Source: Xestospongia bergquistia (taxonomy: Eukaryota; Porifera; Demospongiae; Haplosclerida; Petrosiidae). Taken from it: DNA of 64,000 nucleotides. The position numbers and the translations under genes were made by a program. The stretch covers positions 870,501 through 934,500 of the forward strand of contig OZ014412.1 of the NCBI GenBank assembly GCA_963965975.1, given 5' to 3'. The notes under the pieces were generated by a model that saw nothing but the letters and a program-made list of their open reading frames with translations, ran no database searches and had not been told where the DNA came from. Shown here piece by piece: positions 38,430 through 52,022 of the stretch (its first letter is position 1; each line of letters begins with the position of its first letter).

Positions 38430-39595
38430 TTACCATTTCGGCATGAAGTAATGTTGTACTTTCAGAATCAGAAGTAGCAATAAAGCTATCACTATATGAT
38501 ATTTATAATGATATTACTAATGATAGAGTCATTGGTACAAATATCATTATATATCCAGTATTTGTTGGTGATGTTATCCCAGATATAATTGTAATTCCAT
38601 TTAGTAGCTAATTCTACAGTAAACATGATATAGTAGAAATCTTATTACATACCTCAATTCATTGTGACCATTTCTTCCTCTACAATAATTTATTATCTGC
38701 CAGTTTTAAACTTTCTACAAACACTTCTACTAAATGATATATAATATTATATTAATTAACTCACTCCTCTTCTAACTACATAGTACATAACAACAACACA
38801 ATAATAGAATAATCAAGATAATTGGCTACACTCAAATTATTACCAATATAATACCCTAATATACATATAATGTAATAGTTATTTTTTAATTAACTGTACT
38901 TCCATATATGGTGTTGTTGTTATTTAGTATTCACACTACTAGTTGGTGTAGGAATTGTTGCTGTGGTAATTATAAGACTAAAATAAATAAAAAATTAGCT
39001 ATCACTACATGTTTGAGACCATTTCATTATTGCAAAACTGTTCTACACACATAGAAAATAACAAAACATTGTTTATAAGAAAGAATTAAAGAGAAGATTG
39101 TATAGATCATCTAAATACTTACCCACTATGAGGTCATTCTAAACAGGAAACTAACCACCAATCTTTTATAGACTAATTGGTTTCCTGTTTATAATAACTC
39201 CACAGCAATGGTAATAATGTCCATTTATCACTTTAATTAGAATTCAATCTTGTTTTTTTCTATCAACAATCACAAATAAGTATTATTAATTAAACTATTA
39301 CACTCTTCATAACTCACTGATATCACTAAACATGTCTAATGTCACTAATCACTTATTGTGATATTATCTTGATCTTCTTTACAGCCTAGAATTACCGTTA
39401 GTAGTCTCTGAACAGCTTTCAATAACTTATTAACTCTACCATATTTACCCCAAATATATACATATATTGTATATGTTCCATTATTAGTTAGACATGTATA
39501 CCACTGTTATCAACACCATATGAACTAATAGATGGTATACAACATATGTTCCAAATGAATATATATTCTTCTGTTTTATTAAATATTCAAGTATG
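38430..39595 (-). pseudogene. Decayed C-family copy
   Basis: Recognisable in order on the minus strand: membrane-proximal exon (about 39350-39595), stalk (about 38900-38970), transmembrane (about 38760-38870), and the short tail exons (about 38640-38720, 38560-38620, 38436-38490). All carry small deletions. The 39-bp repeat exon and the Ig/FN3 exons are absent. Confidence 0.7.
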
Positions 39596-40170
39596 AATAG
39601 TAAGTTATTTAAAGAGGGAACTTTATATCACATTCATCTGCTCCAAATTATTTTATTGTTCTCAACTGTGGAGGTCTTGTCTCATCAAGGATATCATGGC
39701 AGCTGAAAAATTCAACAAAGATCTACTAAATATATACGACAATGAATCTGAATTAAAATTAATACCCATTATGTAATGGTTTAAACTTCAAGATATAACA
39801 TTTCTAGTCAAATGCCTTCAAAATGCTTCTGACAACTTTAGCATCTTTGACTATGTTTCATTAATATTTCTTCTTATCAACTTTCAATATTCAAGGTAGG
39901 TTTGATACTAATGGTAAATTACTTTGACATCATGGCTCTTATAGGATTGACCCTTCAATTAAATTTTATTGGATTTTTATCTTAATTTGAGATATCATTA
40001 AAATAAATGATTTTTTTGAAAAAATTATAGCAAAATATTTTCAATTGTACAAAAGGAAAGACTTAATTAGACCTTAATTTAGAGTATCTATCTATACTAT
40101 ATGAAAAGAACATTTCATAATTCCACAAGCAGCAACGACATTACATATGACAGTATAATCTAGGTCTAGT
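39596..40170. other. Intergenic downstream of B3
   Basis: No coding or repeat feature recognised; AT-rich. Confidence 0.45.
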
Positions 40171-43047
40171 TCATATATTTAATGTCATACCTACTTTTAA
40201 TAAGTCTTGTTGAAGAGCTTTACTAGCTAATTTAATACTACCTCTTTGTTCGGTACATGCTTTTAGAAACTTCATACAATGATCTTCTATTTTGGATTGC
40301 ATTGTCATTGAGTTCATTCCTGATATAAAGTCGGCCATGATACCTTCAAATGAAGGTGATTCTACAAGTTCCCTGTTAATGACTCCAGACGAGAACATCT
40401 CACAAGCTAGTGCCTGTAAACAAGTTTTACTTGAATCATATAAATGAGCATAGTGCTCAGTAATGATTGTGTTAATTGAATCTCTCAGTCTAATGATGTC
40501 AGTCATTTCTATTTGACAGGAAAAACATGTAGCATAAAATATTTTATTAATAAGTATACCTCCTTTCTCTAGAATGATTGAATCTTTAGTTGCACTTGTG
40601 AATTCTACAGTTTTGTTTTGAAAACAATTTTTATTTTCTTAATTTGGTGATAAAGCACAAGATAAAATAGACTTATATAAATTAATTGTCTCCTTTATTG
40701 AGTTACTACCTTTTTTAATGTCATGGTCTTTATCATTTATCATTAACCCAATTTGACTGTTTTGATCTTGTTTTGAAACAATCTGAAACTCCTAGCATAT
40801 ATAATTATTGTTAAGTATGTCCAAAAATTATACCTCTTCTGAATGAGGTAAAAGCTCTTCTTCTTCATTAAGCACAGAATGATGTCTTGGCAACATAAGT
40901 TTTATATTTGACTCCAACAATCTGATCACATATTAATCAGGAACATGAGTATATGACATAAATATATTATTATACCTAGATCTATCTCTTGGTGCTTCAT
41001 GTATCTCCTACAATTAAATTAAGAGTAAATACTATGTCTATCAATTAAAAACGAACAACCTCATTGAGTCTATCATTTTGATAGTGTAGATATATTTCAT
41101 TCTCTGCAGCTGTAGTGCCTCTATAGATGTACAGACAGTTGAACACAAGGTGACAGTATAGTATAGCTTATTTTGAAGATGCATAAAATTAAGTATTATG
41201 TAGAATTATATGTACTAAGATAAACTGTTTGTGTCATAAAATATTATAATTGACTTTGCTAATGAATCTACTATATATTTTACCTGATGATCTCTACTTC
41301 GACACTGTCATAAAGTTCCATAGCTATAGTTTAAATTCAGTGTCAGTACTTGTTTTAAACATTCTCTAAACTTTTCCTCTTTCTTTTGTACCACCAAACA
41401 AAAAATAACAATGCTGGCAATAACAACAACAGCAAGAGCAGTAAAAGGTATCGTGATGAAAACAATTTCTTTTCTGAGTTTTTATCTGTAATAAAATTGA
41501 ATGATTTGTGTTATTACAGCTATATGATTTACCAGCTGAGGGCATTGTCCTGCAGTTGGTACCGATCACAGTTACTATTGTTAGAAAGATAATGTTGTTG
41601 AAATCAATAGATGTCTCATTATTAGAGATAAATATAGTGATGTTATATTTTCCTGGACATATGTTAGTAAGGACACTACTAGCAATATGAGTGGTTGTGT
41701 TTTGAGGAACAGATGAAGTCATATTGTTATTAGCTACTATTCCACAACCCCAAAGTAAAGAGTATAGAAGGAAATGACATTGATATCTGATACCATTAGT
41801 AACAGGAGTTATGTCAACTGTTTGTATCTGAGATGTATCTATATAATATATAGAATATTGAGAGAATGACATATATATATGTTATATAGTAATAACTTAC
41901 TAAAATTATTAATTATTGTTATATTTGATGATAACTTCAAATTAGACCAAATGAAATGAGCTGAACAGTTAAACTGATCAAGAGGACACACAAGATGTAC
42001 TCCTTCATTTATTATAATACTTCCATTATTAGTTACAGTAATATTATAATCATTGTAATTAGAATAATGTTCACATGTTTTATTAACAGATAAATGAGTA
42101 GGATATAATGGAGTACAATCAACATTAATAACCTGTATATAGAGGATAGGATTAATTTAATTAGAATAAAGACAACTAACTTGTGCTCTAAAGATAACAA
42201 TAGCATTATATGGATTATCAGGATCAACTTCAATATGATAATGTGTTAATATTATCTGTGGAACTAAGGACAGTATTAATGATATAGTATATAGTGATAT
42301 TACCTAATGAAGTATTGAAATAGTACATTGTCTCATTTCCAGTACTAGCTCCATTAGTAGCTGATATAGTTACTGTATATATCTCATTAGATATAATGAT
42401 ATCACTTAATAGATAATATATACTAGTACTAGTAGTGATGTTAGTAATGTTAAGTTCTAATATAGTAATATTATAATAGAGTATAGGACAACCAGGTATA
42501 GACTTGGAGGAGGTAACCATATCAACAGAACACCTGTACAACTTAATGTACTAGTTATAATGACTGAATCAGGGGAACCTATAATATATATATATACAAT
42601 AATAAATTATACACAAATATATCACTGACTTTGTACTAATGGTGTGAAGTTGTTAGACCTGTAAATAACTTTACCACCAATGAGTGTAGTCATTTCAATT
42701 TGAAATAAAGTATTGTTATAACTTGACAGAATGTTCTCAATTGTTATATTGACATTACAATTGCCAGTATCACTGTACCAATGATAGGAATTCTCTTTTG
42801 GATCAAGCTCCTCGTGACTATACGCATTATACACCAAGACGTTATAGATATATTTTTCACAAAACAAGTAGGGGAGTACAGTGAAATTAAATGTGAACCA
42901 CACAGAGCCCCCTTCACAAGCAGCAATATCCGACACATCACTGTTTTGATCTGAGCAAACTAATAAAGTATTAATTGTGTTTATTAAATAATACACTTAC
43001 TACTGAGATGTAAAAGAGAAAAAAAACAGGTCAAAGAAAATGAACAT
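40171..43047 (-). CDS. Receptor B3: B-type ectodomain, membrane segment and intracellular death-fold domain
   Basis: Exons: 43001-43047, 42630-42959, 42304-42578, 42181-42263, 41901-42132, 41533-41838, 41372-41485, 41284-41323, 41060-41120, 40976-41007, 40834-40921, 40710-40791, 40560-40604, 40171-40508. The ectodomain is B-type, with C-H-F-L-L-Y-S-L-L-W-G-C. The transmembrane exon reads YLLLLLLLLLPALLFFVWWY then KRKRK. A 48-bp intron (41324-41371, GTTTAG...ATAG) joins it in phase 1 to a tail beginning MELYDSVEVEII, with EIYLHYQND, and ending in a ~105-residue CARD-like domain related to those at 10188-12752. Two problems: the FN3 exon is 275 bp rather than 273, and the signal exon ends in the wrong phase at an eight-base homopolymer (an upstream ATG near 43133 would restore phase). 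It is either a recent pseudogene or carries errors. An alternative is two genes, the second starting at 41321. Confidence 0.6.
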
Positions 43048-43374
43048 TGTTTTAAAAATAGAAGCCACTCCTTTGTAAAGTGAACACAAATAACAAACGA
43101 GCCATGCCCTTTGAATATTGTAATTGTGAACATCTCTTCCTTATACAAGTAGTTTGGTATTAATGTATATTGGTAAGTTATAACTACCTGTTCTCTCATC
43201 ACAACTTCACGCTGATTTCTCAAATGATACTAACAACTATACATATCACTGTATATTGCTACTATGACTACACTAGTAATGGTAATATGTTGAAGAGAAT
43301 AATTGATGATAACTGCATTGATGTTACTGCAGATAGTATAATAATTAATATGAATTACATAATATGAAAACTAC

Positions 43375-43535
43375 TGGACCAAACAACCAAGAAGTAACGT
43401 ATCTAATTATGAATGAAACTGGAGAGCGTTGTTATCAGGAGATTATCAGGTACTGTTGGTCAAATTAAAAGTGAAATAGTAAGTGCTTTTGTAAGCCACA
43501 CACTTGAAACTACAAAGATCAAACAAAGCACATGT
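43375..43535 (+). pseudogene. A-family membrane-proximal exon remnant
   Basis: Contains TTGTTATCAGGAGA and a GTAAGCCACACACTTGAAAC block matching the A exon end (compare 7334-7345 and 7420-7440). It lies head-to-head with B3, where a partner A gene would be expected. Confidence 0.6.
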
Positions 43536-43604
43536 CATGTATTATTTAATAGATTAGTCAATACATTTACCATGCCACTGGTATTAGTAAGTCTATTGAC
43601 TATA

Positions 43605-43648
43605 GTGCATCAGTACAATATAATTATTGTTATATTGTACTGATGCAC
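43605..43648. repeat. Perfect 19-bp inverted repeat with 6-base loop
   Basis: Left arm 43605-43623 begins GTGCATCAGTAC; the right arm at 43630-43648 is its exact complement; the loop is TTATTG. The RNA would form a 19-bp stem. Confidence 0.9.
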
Positions 43649-43984
43649 AGGCTGGATCATTCTCTAACTGTTATTGATACAGATATGGCATTAAAATGTC
43701 ATCATATCTTACTAGTAAGTATTACTATCTCGTATTATTACTATTTAGCTATGGCAATGAAAAAGTATTAATCAAACCTCGTAATGATCTTTAACTCTTT
43801 GTCATTTTCAATATCATAGATAGTGACACTTCTGTGATGTCAACACTGACTGCTAGTTATCAAACTAGTAATATTTCATTAGTATTTTTATATCAAAACA
43901 ATTGGAGAGCTCTTTTACTGGTCAGATGTTAGCGAGAACTAAAAAATGGAATGAAAAGCACATGTAAATGGCCTTTAGCATCAA

Positions 43985-44760
43985 CAAATATGACCTTCAA
44001 AAATTCATCTTAAATTATAGTAGCATTAGAGCTCTATTCTCCACTATGAGCTATAACAGTAGCAGTGTAAATATCACAGACTGTGAGGTTATATAACTCA
44101 TAAGATGTATCATTAGTGATATCATTATATAGTAACTGGTCATGTTGATTCTATATATAAATGTAATATGATGATAGTGGAGTGTTCTCGAATGGAAAGA
44201 GACCAAGTCAACCAGGAGAACAGTATAAGTCTTATACCAGAGTGATACCTGTCATTAAATAAATAACAAATTCTGATAATATATAGAAAAAATAATTATC
44301 CATTAATTCCCAAAGTAGCTCCTTTGAATTATGATCAAAGTTTTGACCAAAGATAATGCATTCAACATTTATCTCATCATTAATAGGTATATAATTGTCC
44401 TATAGTTAGTACTGATGACCACACCTCAACTGATATATTGTTAGCAGTTTCTTATATCTCTCTGTATTGTTTTGTAGGATCAGTAAGTGAATGTCCTTCT
44501 AGTGTATGTTCAGTACAATCTTTTCCCTTACCCTCCTCAAGGTAAACCTTACTGTCATGTAAAGTGGCATATACGCCGTTGGGGAACTACTTTGATGTTT
44601 GGTTTATGTATTAAGAATGGTCATTACATCAAGGTGCTGGGCTCACCATAAGGATTTTCTCTCTCAAATTGAGCAAAAGACTCCACAGCACGGTTGCGAT
44701 TATCGTATTAACTTAAGCGTCTATAATTGCCTTCATCGTGTTAGCCCGGTAATATATTAA
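43985..44760 (-). pseudogene. Decayed D-family 5' end
   Basis: An FN3-like exon (about 43995-44250), an Ig-like exon (about 44290-44600) and a signal exon (about 44640-44710) resemble D3 (compare 50689-51098), with several small indels and no usable start. Nothing downstream of FN3 remains. Confidence 0.7.
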
Positions 44761-45815
44761 ACGGATGTTGACACCCGTAAAACAACCGAAAATGAAAATC
44801 CATGCCTCTTGGTGGTGGCCCACACGTTTTCTTGGGCTTCGGCGTGAGTTTCATTTCACTATGATAGAAGTTATATTCATGCATCACGCCCGACTGCAAG
44901 TTCAGATGTTTTATATCACGTAAAAAGACATTAACTAGTGTACTGAAAGCTTGCTTTGACATGACTTGAATTTCACATGTATTAAATTCAGGCTCTGTTA
45001 CAAAAAACCAAACTGTATTATATATAGCTGACTATCTTTAATCTCTTATGTAATCACAATAGTACACATGCATTTGCTCACATGCTCCACATATATTTTA
45101 CATAATTATATATATGTAATAATACATGTACACTAGACAATACTGTAGTCTATACATGATTCTGTTATTTAACAAGGTATATACATAAATGTAAGTCCTC
45201 TGTATAGCAGGACAAGTGCAGCTTGATGTATACATAGAGTTAAATTTTTTTAGGGTTTGCACCTGTAAAGAATTTTTAATTGACATATATCATGTTACAC
45301 AACATATTATATCACTTTATCAAAGATGTGTGCTCTCTTCTGCAACAGACCCACCCTACAAGGACAATACTATTCATGATTATAAATATATACATTGAGC
45401 TCTCAAGAGAGCAATATATATATGCACTAAATGTTATTATGATAACATTTAGCAGTGCACAAAGAATGCATTATATATTTTATATATAGATATGGGAAGT
45501 TCCTGTCTGGGTCAGGCCAATATGGCTACTGCATAATCTTCACAAACAGATCATACAAACATTAGGAAGCCAAATCAGCAAAATTTATAAAATTAACAAT
45601 AACATTTAGCATGAATATTGATATATACTTATATTGTTCATTCACTACATACAATCTTATAACAAAAGGCATCTAAACTAATTATAGAGGGAACTGATAG
45701 ATTAGTGAAATTACTCCATCGTTATATATAGCAGTAAATGATATATTGATGGCTGTAATAATGTCAATATTATTATGATTTATTCATAATATCTTGAACA
45801 CACCAGTTCAACGAA
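44761..45815. other. Intergenic; small hairpin near 45424-45458
   Basis: No gene seen. CTAAATGTTAT at 45427-45437 pairs with ATAACATTTAG at 45442-45452 around a 4-base loop. A dyad GAGCTCTCAAGAGAGC lies just before it (about 45398-45413). Confidence 0.5.
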
Positions 45816-47860
45816 TCATATAAAAGTTGTGTCCATATAGAATATATAAATTACAGATTTGCTTACTTGTACACCTTGACAATGATTGCTGTTACCTGTA
45901 AGTAGATATAATATAAATGTATTGTTATTATTGATATTTAAAATACCATTCCTTTCACAGCAATTGGTGCAGTCATTGTACACATAGCAAAGACATATAA
46001 AGAAAATCACTAATAATATAATTATTATTAGTAAAAAAACATGAACAGGGTAGATTATTTTTATAATCAAATCAGAGATATTAGAATAGTGACTTCTTGA
46101 ATCTATAGAATAAATAGTTAGCTTTATTAATTGAAACATCTATAGATTACCATTAAATACATCATTAGTAGGCTTTACTGTTGACATTATATTAGTAGTA
46201 CTTATAGTATTATCAGCAGTATCAGTATTGCCATTGATTAGAGAAGATGTCCACTCATTTGATGTATTACCTATATAATAATATACTTCACTTATAGTTA
46301 CAGTATAAGAACTACGCTTACTAGCAGAAATAAAAGTCTCAGTAGGAGATGGTAGTAGTAAGATATATTCCAGTACTTGAGGGTACACAACAGATGGGTT
46401 AGTTATAATAGTACCATCTACTATATCATGAGCTGTCACAGTATAGTTACCACTAACTGGTAGACTTATATACTGGTATACTGTACTCTCCTCTATACTG
46501 GATTTACTCATATTAATGGACTTGACAGTTCTTTTAGGAGACTCATTAAATTTCACATGACATCCATCAGCAGTAGATCTCTCAGCAAACCTACACTCTA
46601 CAACAACTGATCCATTATCAGAGCAGTATTGCAAAATGAGTCCTTGAACATGGTAGGTTGCTATGGTGACATGAACAAAAAGAAAAAATTCAATGTAGAT
46701 AGGGTCATCTACTCACTAAAATCAAGCTTGTTCCTTTTTTTAGAGTCATTAAAATAATTTAGTATATCAGCAATAAAGGTATAGTTCATTTGAGGATCAA
46801 TGTTTGATATAGTATAGTTAATAATCACTGATTGTTCACCCTGTGAAGAAGCGATATTTTTTTGAACATAATTTACTTTTGTTCTATTCAAAGTTGTAGT
46901 ACCCAGTAGTGTACCATTGCAAAGTCTAGGATAACCAGTAATCTATGAACAATACAACGCATCATGAATGGTAATCTGTTATTGCTTACAAAAATTTGTA
47001 ATTTTACATCGAAAAGATTATCTTGCTCGTTAAAAATAACCTCTGATAAAATAATAACACAATTCTCTATAAAATCTTGTAAGATGAATAAAAGTCATCA
47101 ATCGCACTGTACCTTCATCATACTCATCTATAATAGTAGCATTACTAGAACTATATTCTCCACTATGAGCTATAACAGTAACAGTGTAAATATCACAGAC
47201 TATGAGGTTATATAACTCATAAGATGTATCCTCAGTGATATCATTATATAGTAACTGTCCATATTGGTTCTCTATATAAATGTAATATGATATTGGAGAG
47301 TTCTCAGATGAAAATAATGGAGGAGACCAAGAAGAACTATTGAGACTAAAATCAAACTGGAGGTTTTGTACTGGTGTGATACCTACATATCATTGCAATT
47401 TTATATCTGCAAAATTTTGATTGTATAAAGACTAACCTTTAACTGTTAAAATAGCTCCTTTTGAATCAATGTCATAGCTTTTATTATACACAGCACATCC
47501 GACATCTTTACCATCATTAATAGGTAGTGCTCTTATAGTTAGTACTGATGACCACACATCAACTGATGCATTGTTAGTAGTTACTGATATCTCTCTAGTC
47601 TCTTTAATGGTATCATTGAGTGAATGACCTTCAAATGTCCAATGCAATACATTTCCTATACCCTCACAGGTGAAATTAGCCAGTGTATACAAAGGAACAG
47701 ATATTGAAGAAGGAGCTTTTGTGATGTTAACTGTATTCAATGAAAATAACAACAACTTCAATTATGATATGATATTATTATATTCACCAGTTGCATATGT
47801 CTTTCGCAAAGCGAGTAGAAGAAATAGCCTGAAGAGTATCATCGCGATCGCCTCGTACAT
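45816..47860 (-). CDS. Receptor D2: Ig/FN3 receptor with a short tail
   Basis: Exons 47788-47860, 47437-47730, 47113-47382, 46990-47066, 46717-46942, 46322-46660, 46151-46270, 45947-46102, 45816-45895; 544 residues in frame. Signal peptide within 1-24; Ig, FN3 and third domain as in D1; membrane-proximal domain with C-R-F-A-E-R-S-T-A-D-G-C; a Thr/Ser/Asn stalk reached across a 51-bp intron (46271-46321); a transmembrane helix (VFLLIIIILLVIFFICLCYV). After it come a Cys-rich juxtamembrane stretch (YNDCTNCCERN) and only about 25 more residues, without the D1 tyrosine motifs. The last exon contains a possible donor (CAA/GTAAGC), so a longer tail by splicing into exons I have not found is possible. 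Confidence 0.75.
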
Positions 47861-49071
47861 CTTGCCATTAATTTAGGTCACGTGAATGACTATACGACTA
47901 CGTATAGCATCAGGGTGACGCCAAACCCTAACATATAGCACGGCTACGCCCACTAAACTATTCGGATGACCTGATCTGTTATCTTTAAATTATATATCCT
48001 GTTGTGTAACAAACTTCTTTTTAAAATAGTTTACAATTAGGATATCTATACTTACAATTAACAATTTTAACTATACATAAGCAAACAGATAAAATAATAC
48101 CACATTTTTTGTTACTAGACTAAATTCATTTTATGAATTTGAATATAGTATTTCCAATTAAAATAGTTTATTCTTTGATATATGTGCATAACAACTGTAT
48201 TTTGCCACTATACATAGATGTAGATAATATTAAGTTTGACTTTCTTTTAAACTGCTAGAATCCAATTTATCTGAAGGCTGCACTTAATTAATCTGAGGAT
48301 AAATCATTATAATAATATATATTAAGTGGATAATTAACAATATATGCATGTGTGTATTATAGATAAACTCCTTTTAGCAATTGGAAAACATACAAAGCTA
48401 TATTGTTTAACTTTTTATCAAAAATGTACTCAAGATTTTGCAGCAGGCATTAATTATTATCTTGGATTTACTGTTCAGTCATGCATTTGTGTAAGTATTG
48501 TGAATCATAACTTTGTAGTGTTCGTTGTAGACTATAGTCTAAAATGAATGCTTAAAAGGTTTATAGAAATTTAAGAAGCTATGTAAGGGTGAAAAAATGT
48601 GTACAGTAATAGATACAAACATCCAGAAGTATTTAAACACTCAATTATATATAGTATAATTCAATCAAACTCTCTGCATACATAAATATATTAGTCATAT
48701 TATGTAATTCATCATAATCAATAAAATCAAATGCAAAAATCATTCTCTAAGTTTCTTTTAAGGTGATAGTGATGACTACAAAATACTAGGGTTTGCTATG
48801 ATGAGGTTGGACCTAGAGACTTTCAAAAAACTGTGAAGGTGTTAATTAGCAGTTATTGAGTTATAAATTAATTTAATATATTCATAACAACATTTTCAGT
48901 TCTCAAAGGATCAACTATAAATATTATTATGTTCATTGGACATTTAGTACACGATAAAAAATCATATTATATGGCAAACACATGAATTTAACAAACTATC
49001 TAGATGTATAATTAACTATTTTCTACTCAATGTATTTTTTTATCATTGTGAGAATACATCAAACTACATAC
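47861..49071. other. Intergenic between D2 and D3
   Basis: The first ~110 bp upstream of D2 are less AT-rich (GCGATCGCCTCG near the start, then ACGCCAAACCCT and GGCTACGCCCACT) and probably hold its promoter. The rest shows nothing. Confidence 0.45.
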
Positions 49072-51098
49072 CTAAAGTGATGTCTCAACTGTTTTGGAAG
49101 ACTCTAATTCAACTTGTGGAGACTGTAAATTTGTTAGATATCAATGATATCATTATAAATTTAGTGATTTTTCTTAACATACCTGGTGTTTCTTCCTTTT
49201 CTTAATTATAAATACCACACAATTTAATATTGCAATAATAATGAAAAAAAGTACCATATAAAGCACTGCAGTAAATGCAACTGGCCAGATATCATTTGAC
49301 GGACTTATACCTATAATGATAACACATTACTAAAATTGCATTATATTACTACTTACTGCTAGTACTGACAATAGTCTCAGTAGGAGATGATGATATTAAG
49401 ATAAACTCCAGTACTTGAGGGTACACAACAGATGGATTAGTTATAATAGTACCATCTACTATATCATGAGCTGTCACAGTATAGTTACCACTAACTGGTA
49501 GACTTATATACTGGTATACTGTACTCTCCTCTATACTGGATTTACTCAAATTAATAGACTTCACAATTCCTTTAGAAGATTCTCTAAATATCACATGACA
49601 TCCATCTGCAGTAGATCTCTCAGCAAACCTACACTCTACAACAACTGATCCATTATCAGAGTAGTACTGTAGAATGAGTCCTTGAACATGATAGGTTGCT
49701 ATATATGATGATAAGGATTAGCAATAAAATCTCAAGTATTTCAGTATCATTCACTCACTAAAATAAAACAAATTACTTGTTTTAGTGTTATTTAAATGAT
49801 CCAGTAAATAAACATTGAACATATAGTTCATTTGAGGATCAATATTTAATACAGTGTGGTTAACAATAACTCTCCGCTCATCTTGTGAAGAGGTAATATT
49901 TTTAACAAATTCTGCTTTTGTTTCATTCAACAGTGTGGATATTGTAATACCTACTAATGTACTGTCACATAGTCTGGGATAACCTTGAACCTGTTAATAA
50001 AATCACACAACATACAAAATCCATTTTACTTACAAAAATCCATAACTTTACATTGAAAAGATTATTTTGATCATTAAAGATAACCATAGGATTATGTGAA
50101 TTAGTAACATTGTTTACTATGGAATGAAAACCACATGTAAATTGTTTTAAATATCAACATAATATTACCTTCATTTAATTCATCTTGGGTAGTGGCATTT
50201 CTAGAATTATATTCTCCACTATGAGCTATAACAGTAGCAGTGTAAATATCACAGACTGTGAGGTTATATAACTCATAAGATGTTTCATTAGTGATATCAT
50301 TATATAGTAACTGGTCATGTTGGTTCTCAATATAAATGTGATATGATAGTGGATAGTTCTTAAATGGATAGGACCAGGTCAACCAGCCTGAATAACTAAT
50401 AATATCAGAGGAGAACAAGAGGTCTTCTACCAGAGTGATACCTATTATTAAATAAATATGACCATAAATGCAATAAGGGTACATATCATGTATTATTGTT
50501 TCATTACAATTCAATATCGCAAATAAAGTATTTATTAGTATCTAAATGTGAATTTTATACAAATATAACTCGATCATAGTAACTCATTTTCTCATCTTAA
50601 AAAGAGAATATTTCATATATATTTAGTGATATGATATGTCCTTTCCCATTTTTGTCATAAATAACAAGTTCTGACAGTAAAAACTAACCATTAATTTTCA
50701 AAGTAGCTCCTTTTGATAAATGATCAAAGTTCTGACCAATCACAGCACATCCAATACTTATCCCATCATTAATAGGTAGCGCTCTTATAGTTAGTACTGA
50801 TGACCACATATTAACTGATATATTGTTAGTAGTTACTGATATATCTCTAGTCTCTTTAATGGTATCAGTGAGTGAATGACCTTCAAATGTCCAATGCAAT
50901 CTTTCCCCCATACCCTCACAAGTAAAGTTCACTGGTGTATAAAGTGGTGCACACACAGGTGAAGGAGCTACTGTTATGTTAACTACATTAAGAGAATTTA
51001 AAAAAGATTATTACACCATGGCGCTGGTGCTCACCGATAGCATTTGTCCCTCTCAAATTGAGTAGAAGACTCAACAGCACAGTTACTATTCTCATCAT
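49072..51098 (-). CDS. Receptor D3: Ig/FN3 receptor with a tyrosine-free short tail
   Basis: Exons 51035-51098, 50689-50982, 50169-50441, 50034-50116, 49759-49990, 49357-49698, 49183-49310, 49072-49122; 488 residues in frame, apparently intact. Signal peptide 1-21 (MMRIVTVLLSLLLNLRGTNA), Ig, FN3, third domain and membrane-proximal domain closely match the other D genes. The transmembrane exon (MVLFFIIIAILNCVVFII then KKRKKH) follows directly, without a separate stalk exon, and the tail is only ...QSPQVELESSKTVETSL. No tyrosine is present inside the cell, so this member probably does not signal by phosphotyrosine. A decoy or adaptor-associated role is possible but not shown. Confidence 0.82.
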
Positions 51099-52022
51099 AT
51101 TTTGCATATTTGTGCAAACACGCCCTTCATCGTCTATAGCTGTAACAAAACAGAATGTCCACGCCCGAAACGACCGGAAGTCAAATTCCCTCCCCTCGGA
51201 GCGTTACCACTCCCCAATCCATGATAAAAAGAGTAGGACATGTCGGCTTTAAAAGTTACTTTTAAAGTACCCCATCAATTTTGAGTCCATAAAAATATAG
51301 AATTTTGATGTCGAATTTATACTGTTACGTAATGTATGGTTTTTGCATATCAAGCTCAAAAGCCCTAGAAATAGCAATTTATTATATATATTATGAATTT
51401 TTTATGCAAGAGGTATTCAATAGCGTAATACTATTCTGATGAATTCAATACTAATACACTATAATGGATTGATATAGTTTTTAAGTGATGTTTCAGTGAT
51501 TGAGCAGATTTAGAGTATTTGATGTGGTGAGGTCAAGAAATCCAGAAAGAACACCCTCTCCTGCATGATAGTCATAGTCTTAGTGTCTATTAGATCACCA
51601 AGGAGCATAGATTTCTTCCTCATGACACTGATATTATGGGTGTAAACATTCTGATATGGTTTGACCATTGATTGGCTTTAAATCAACAGGTAGAAGGAAT
51701 CATAAGAAGTGTGATAAAGCAGAACAACCTCACCATCTTATAAAGTACTTATCAATATAAAAAAGTAACGAAACTCCAGACTCAAGATTAATATTCTAAA
51801 ACTTATATATTAGAATTTGAAATTTATCAAATGACCTTTTTTTGTTGACATAACCAAATCTATTTTGGTTGGCTCCTATGCAACAGAGCAAACTAAGCTT
51901 ACAAAAAAACTCTGACCTATGAATTTATAATTATTTGCTTATAACATTGCTTTGAGTGTTTGAGGTGAACTTCAAGGTTAATGTCAAGCACAAATATATG
52001 ATCATATCTTTTTATTAATATA
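51099..52022. other. Intergenic between D3 and D4
   Basis: The D3 upstream side includes a GC-richer stretch (51120-51240). A 39-codon frame on the minus strand near 51510-51625 (MRKKSMLLGDLIDTKTM) is too short to support as a gene. Confidence 0.4.

Noticed and set aside
44741-44962. 73-codon minus-strand frame with PKPKKTCGPPPRG
   Set aside because: Overlaps the upstream flank of the decayed D copy; no family match or splice support.
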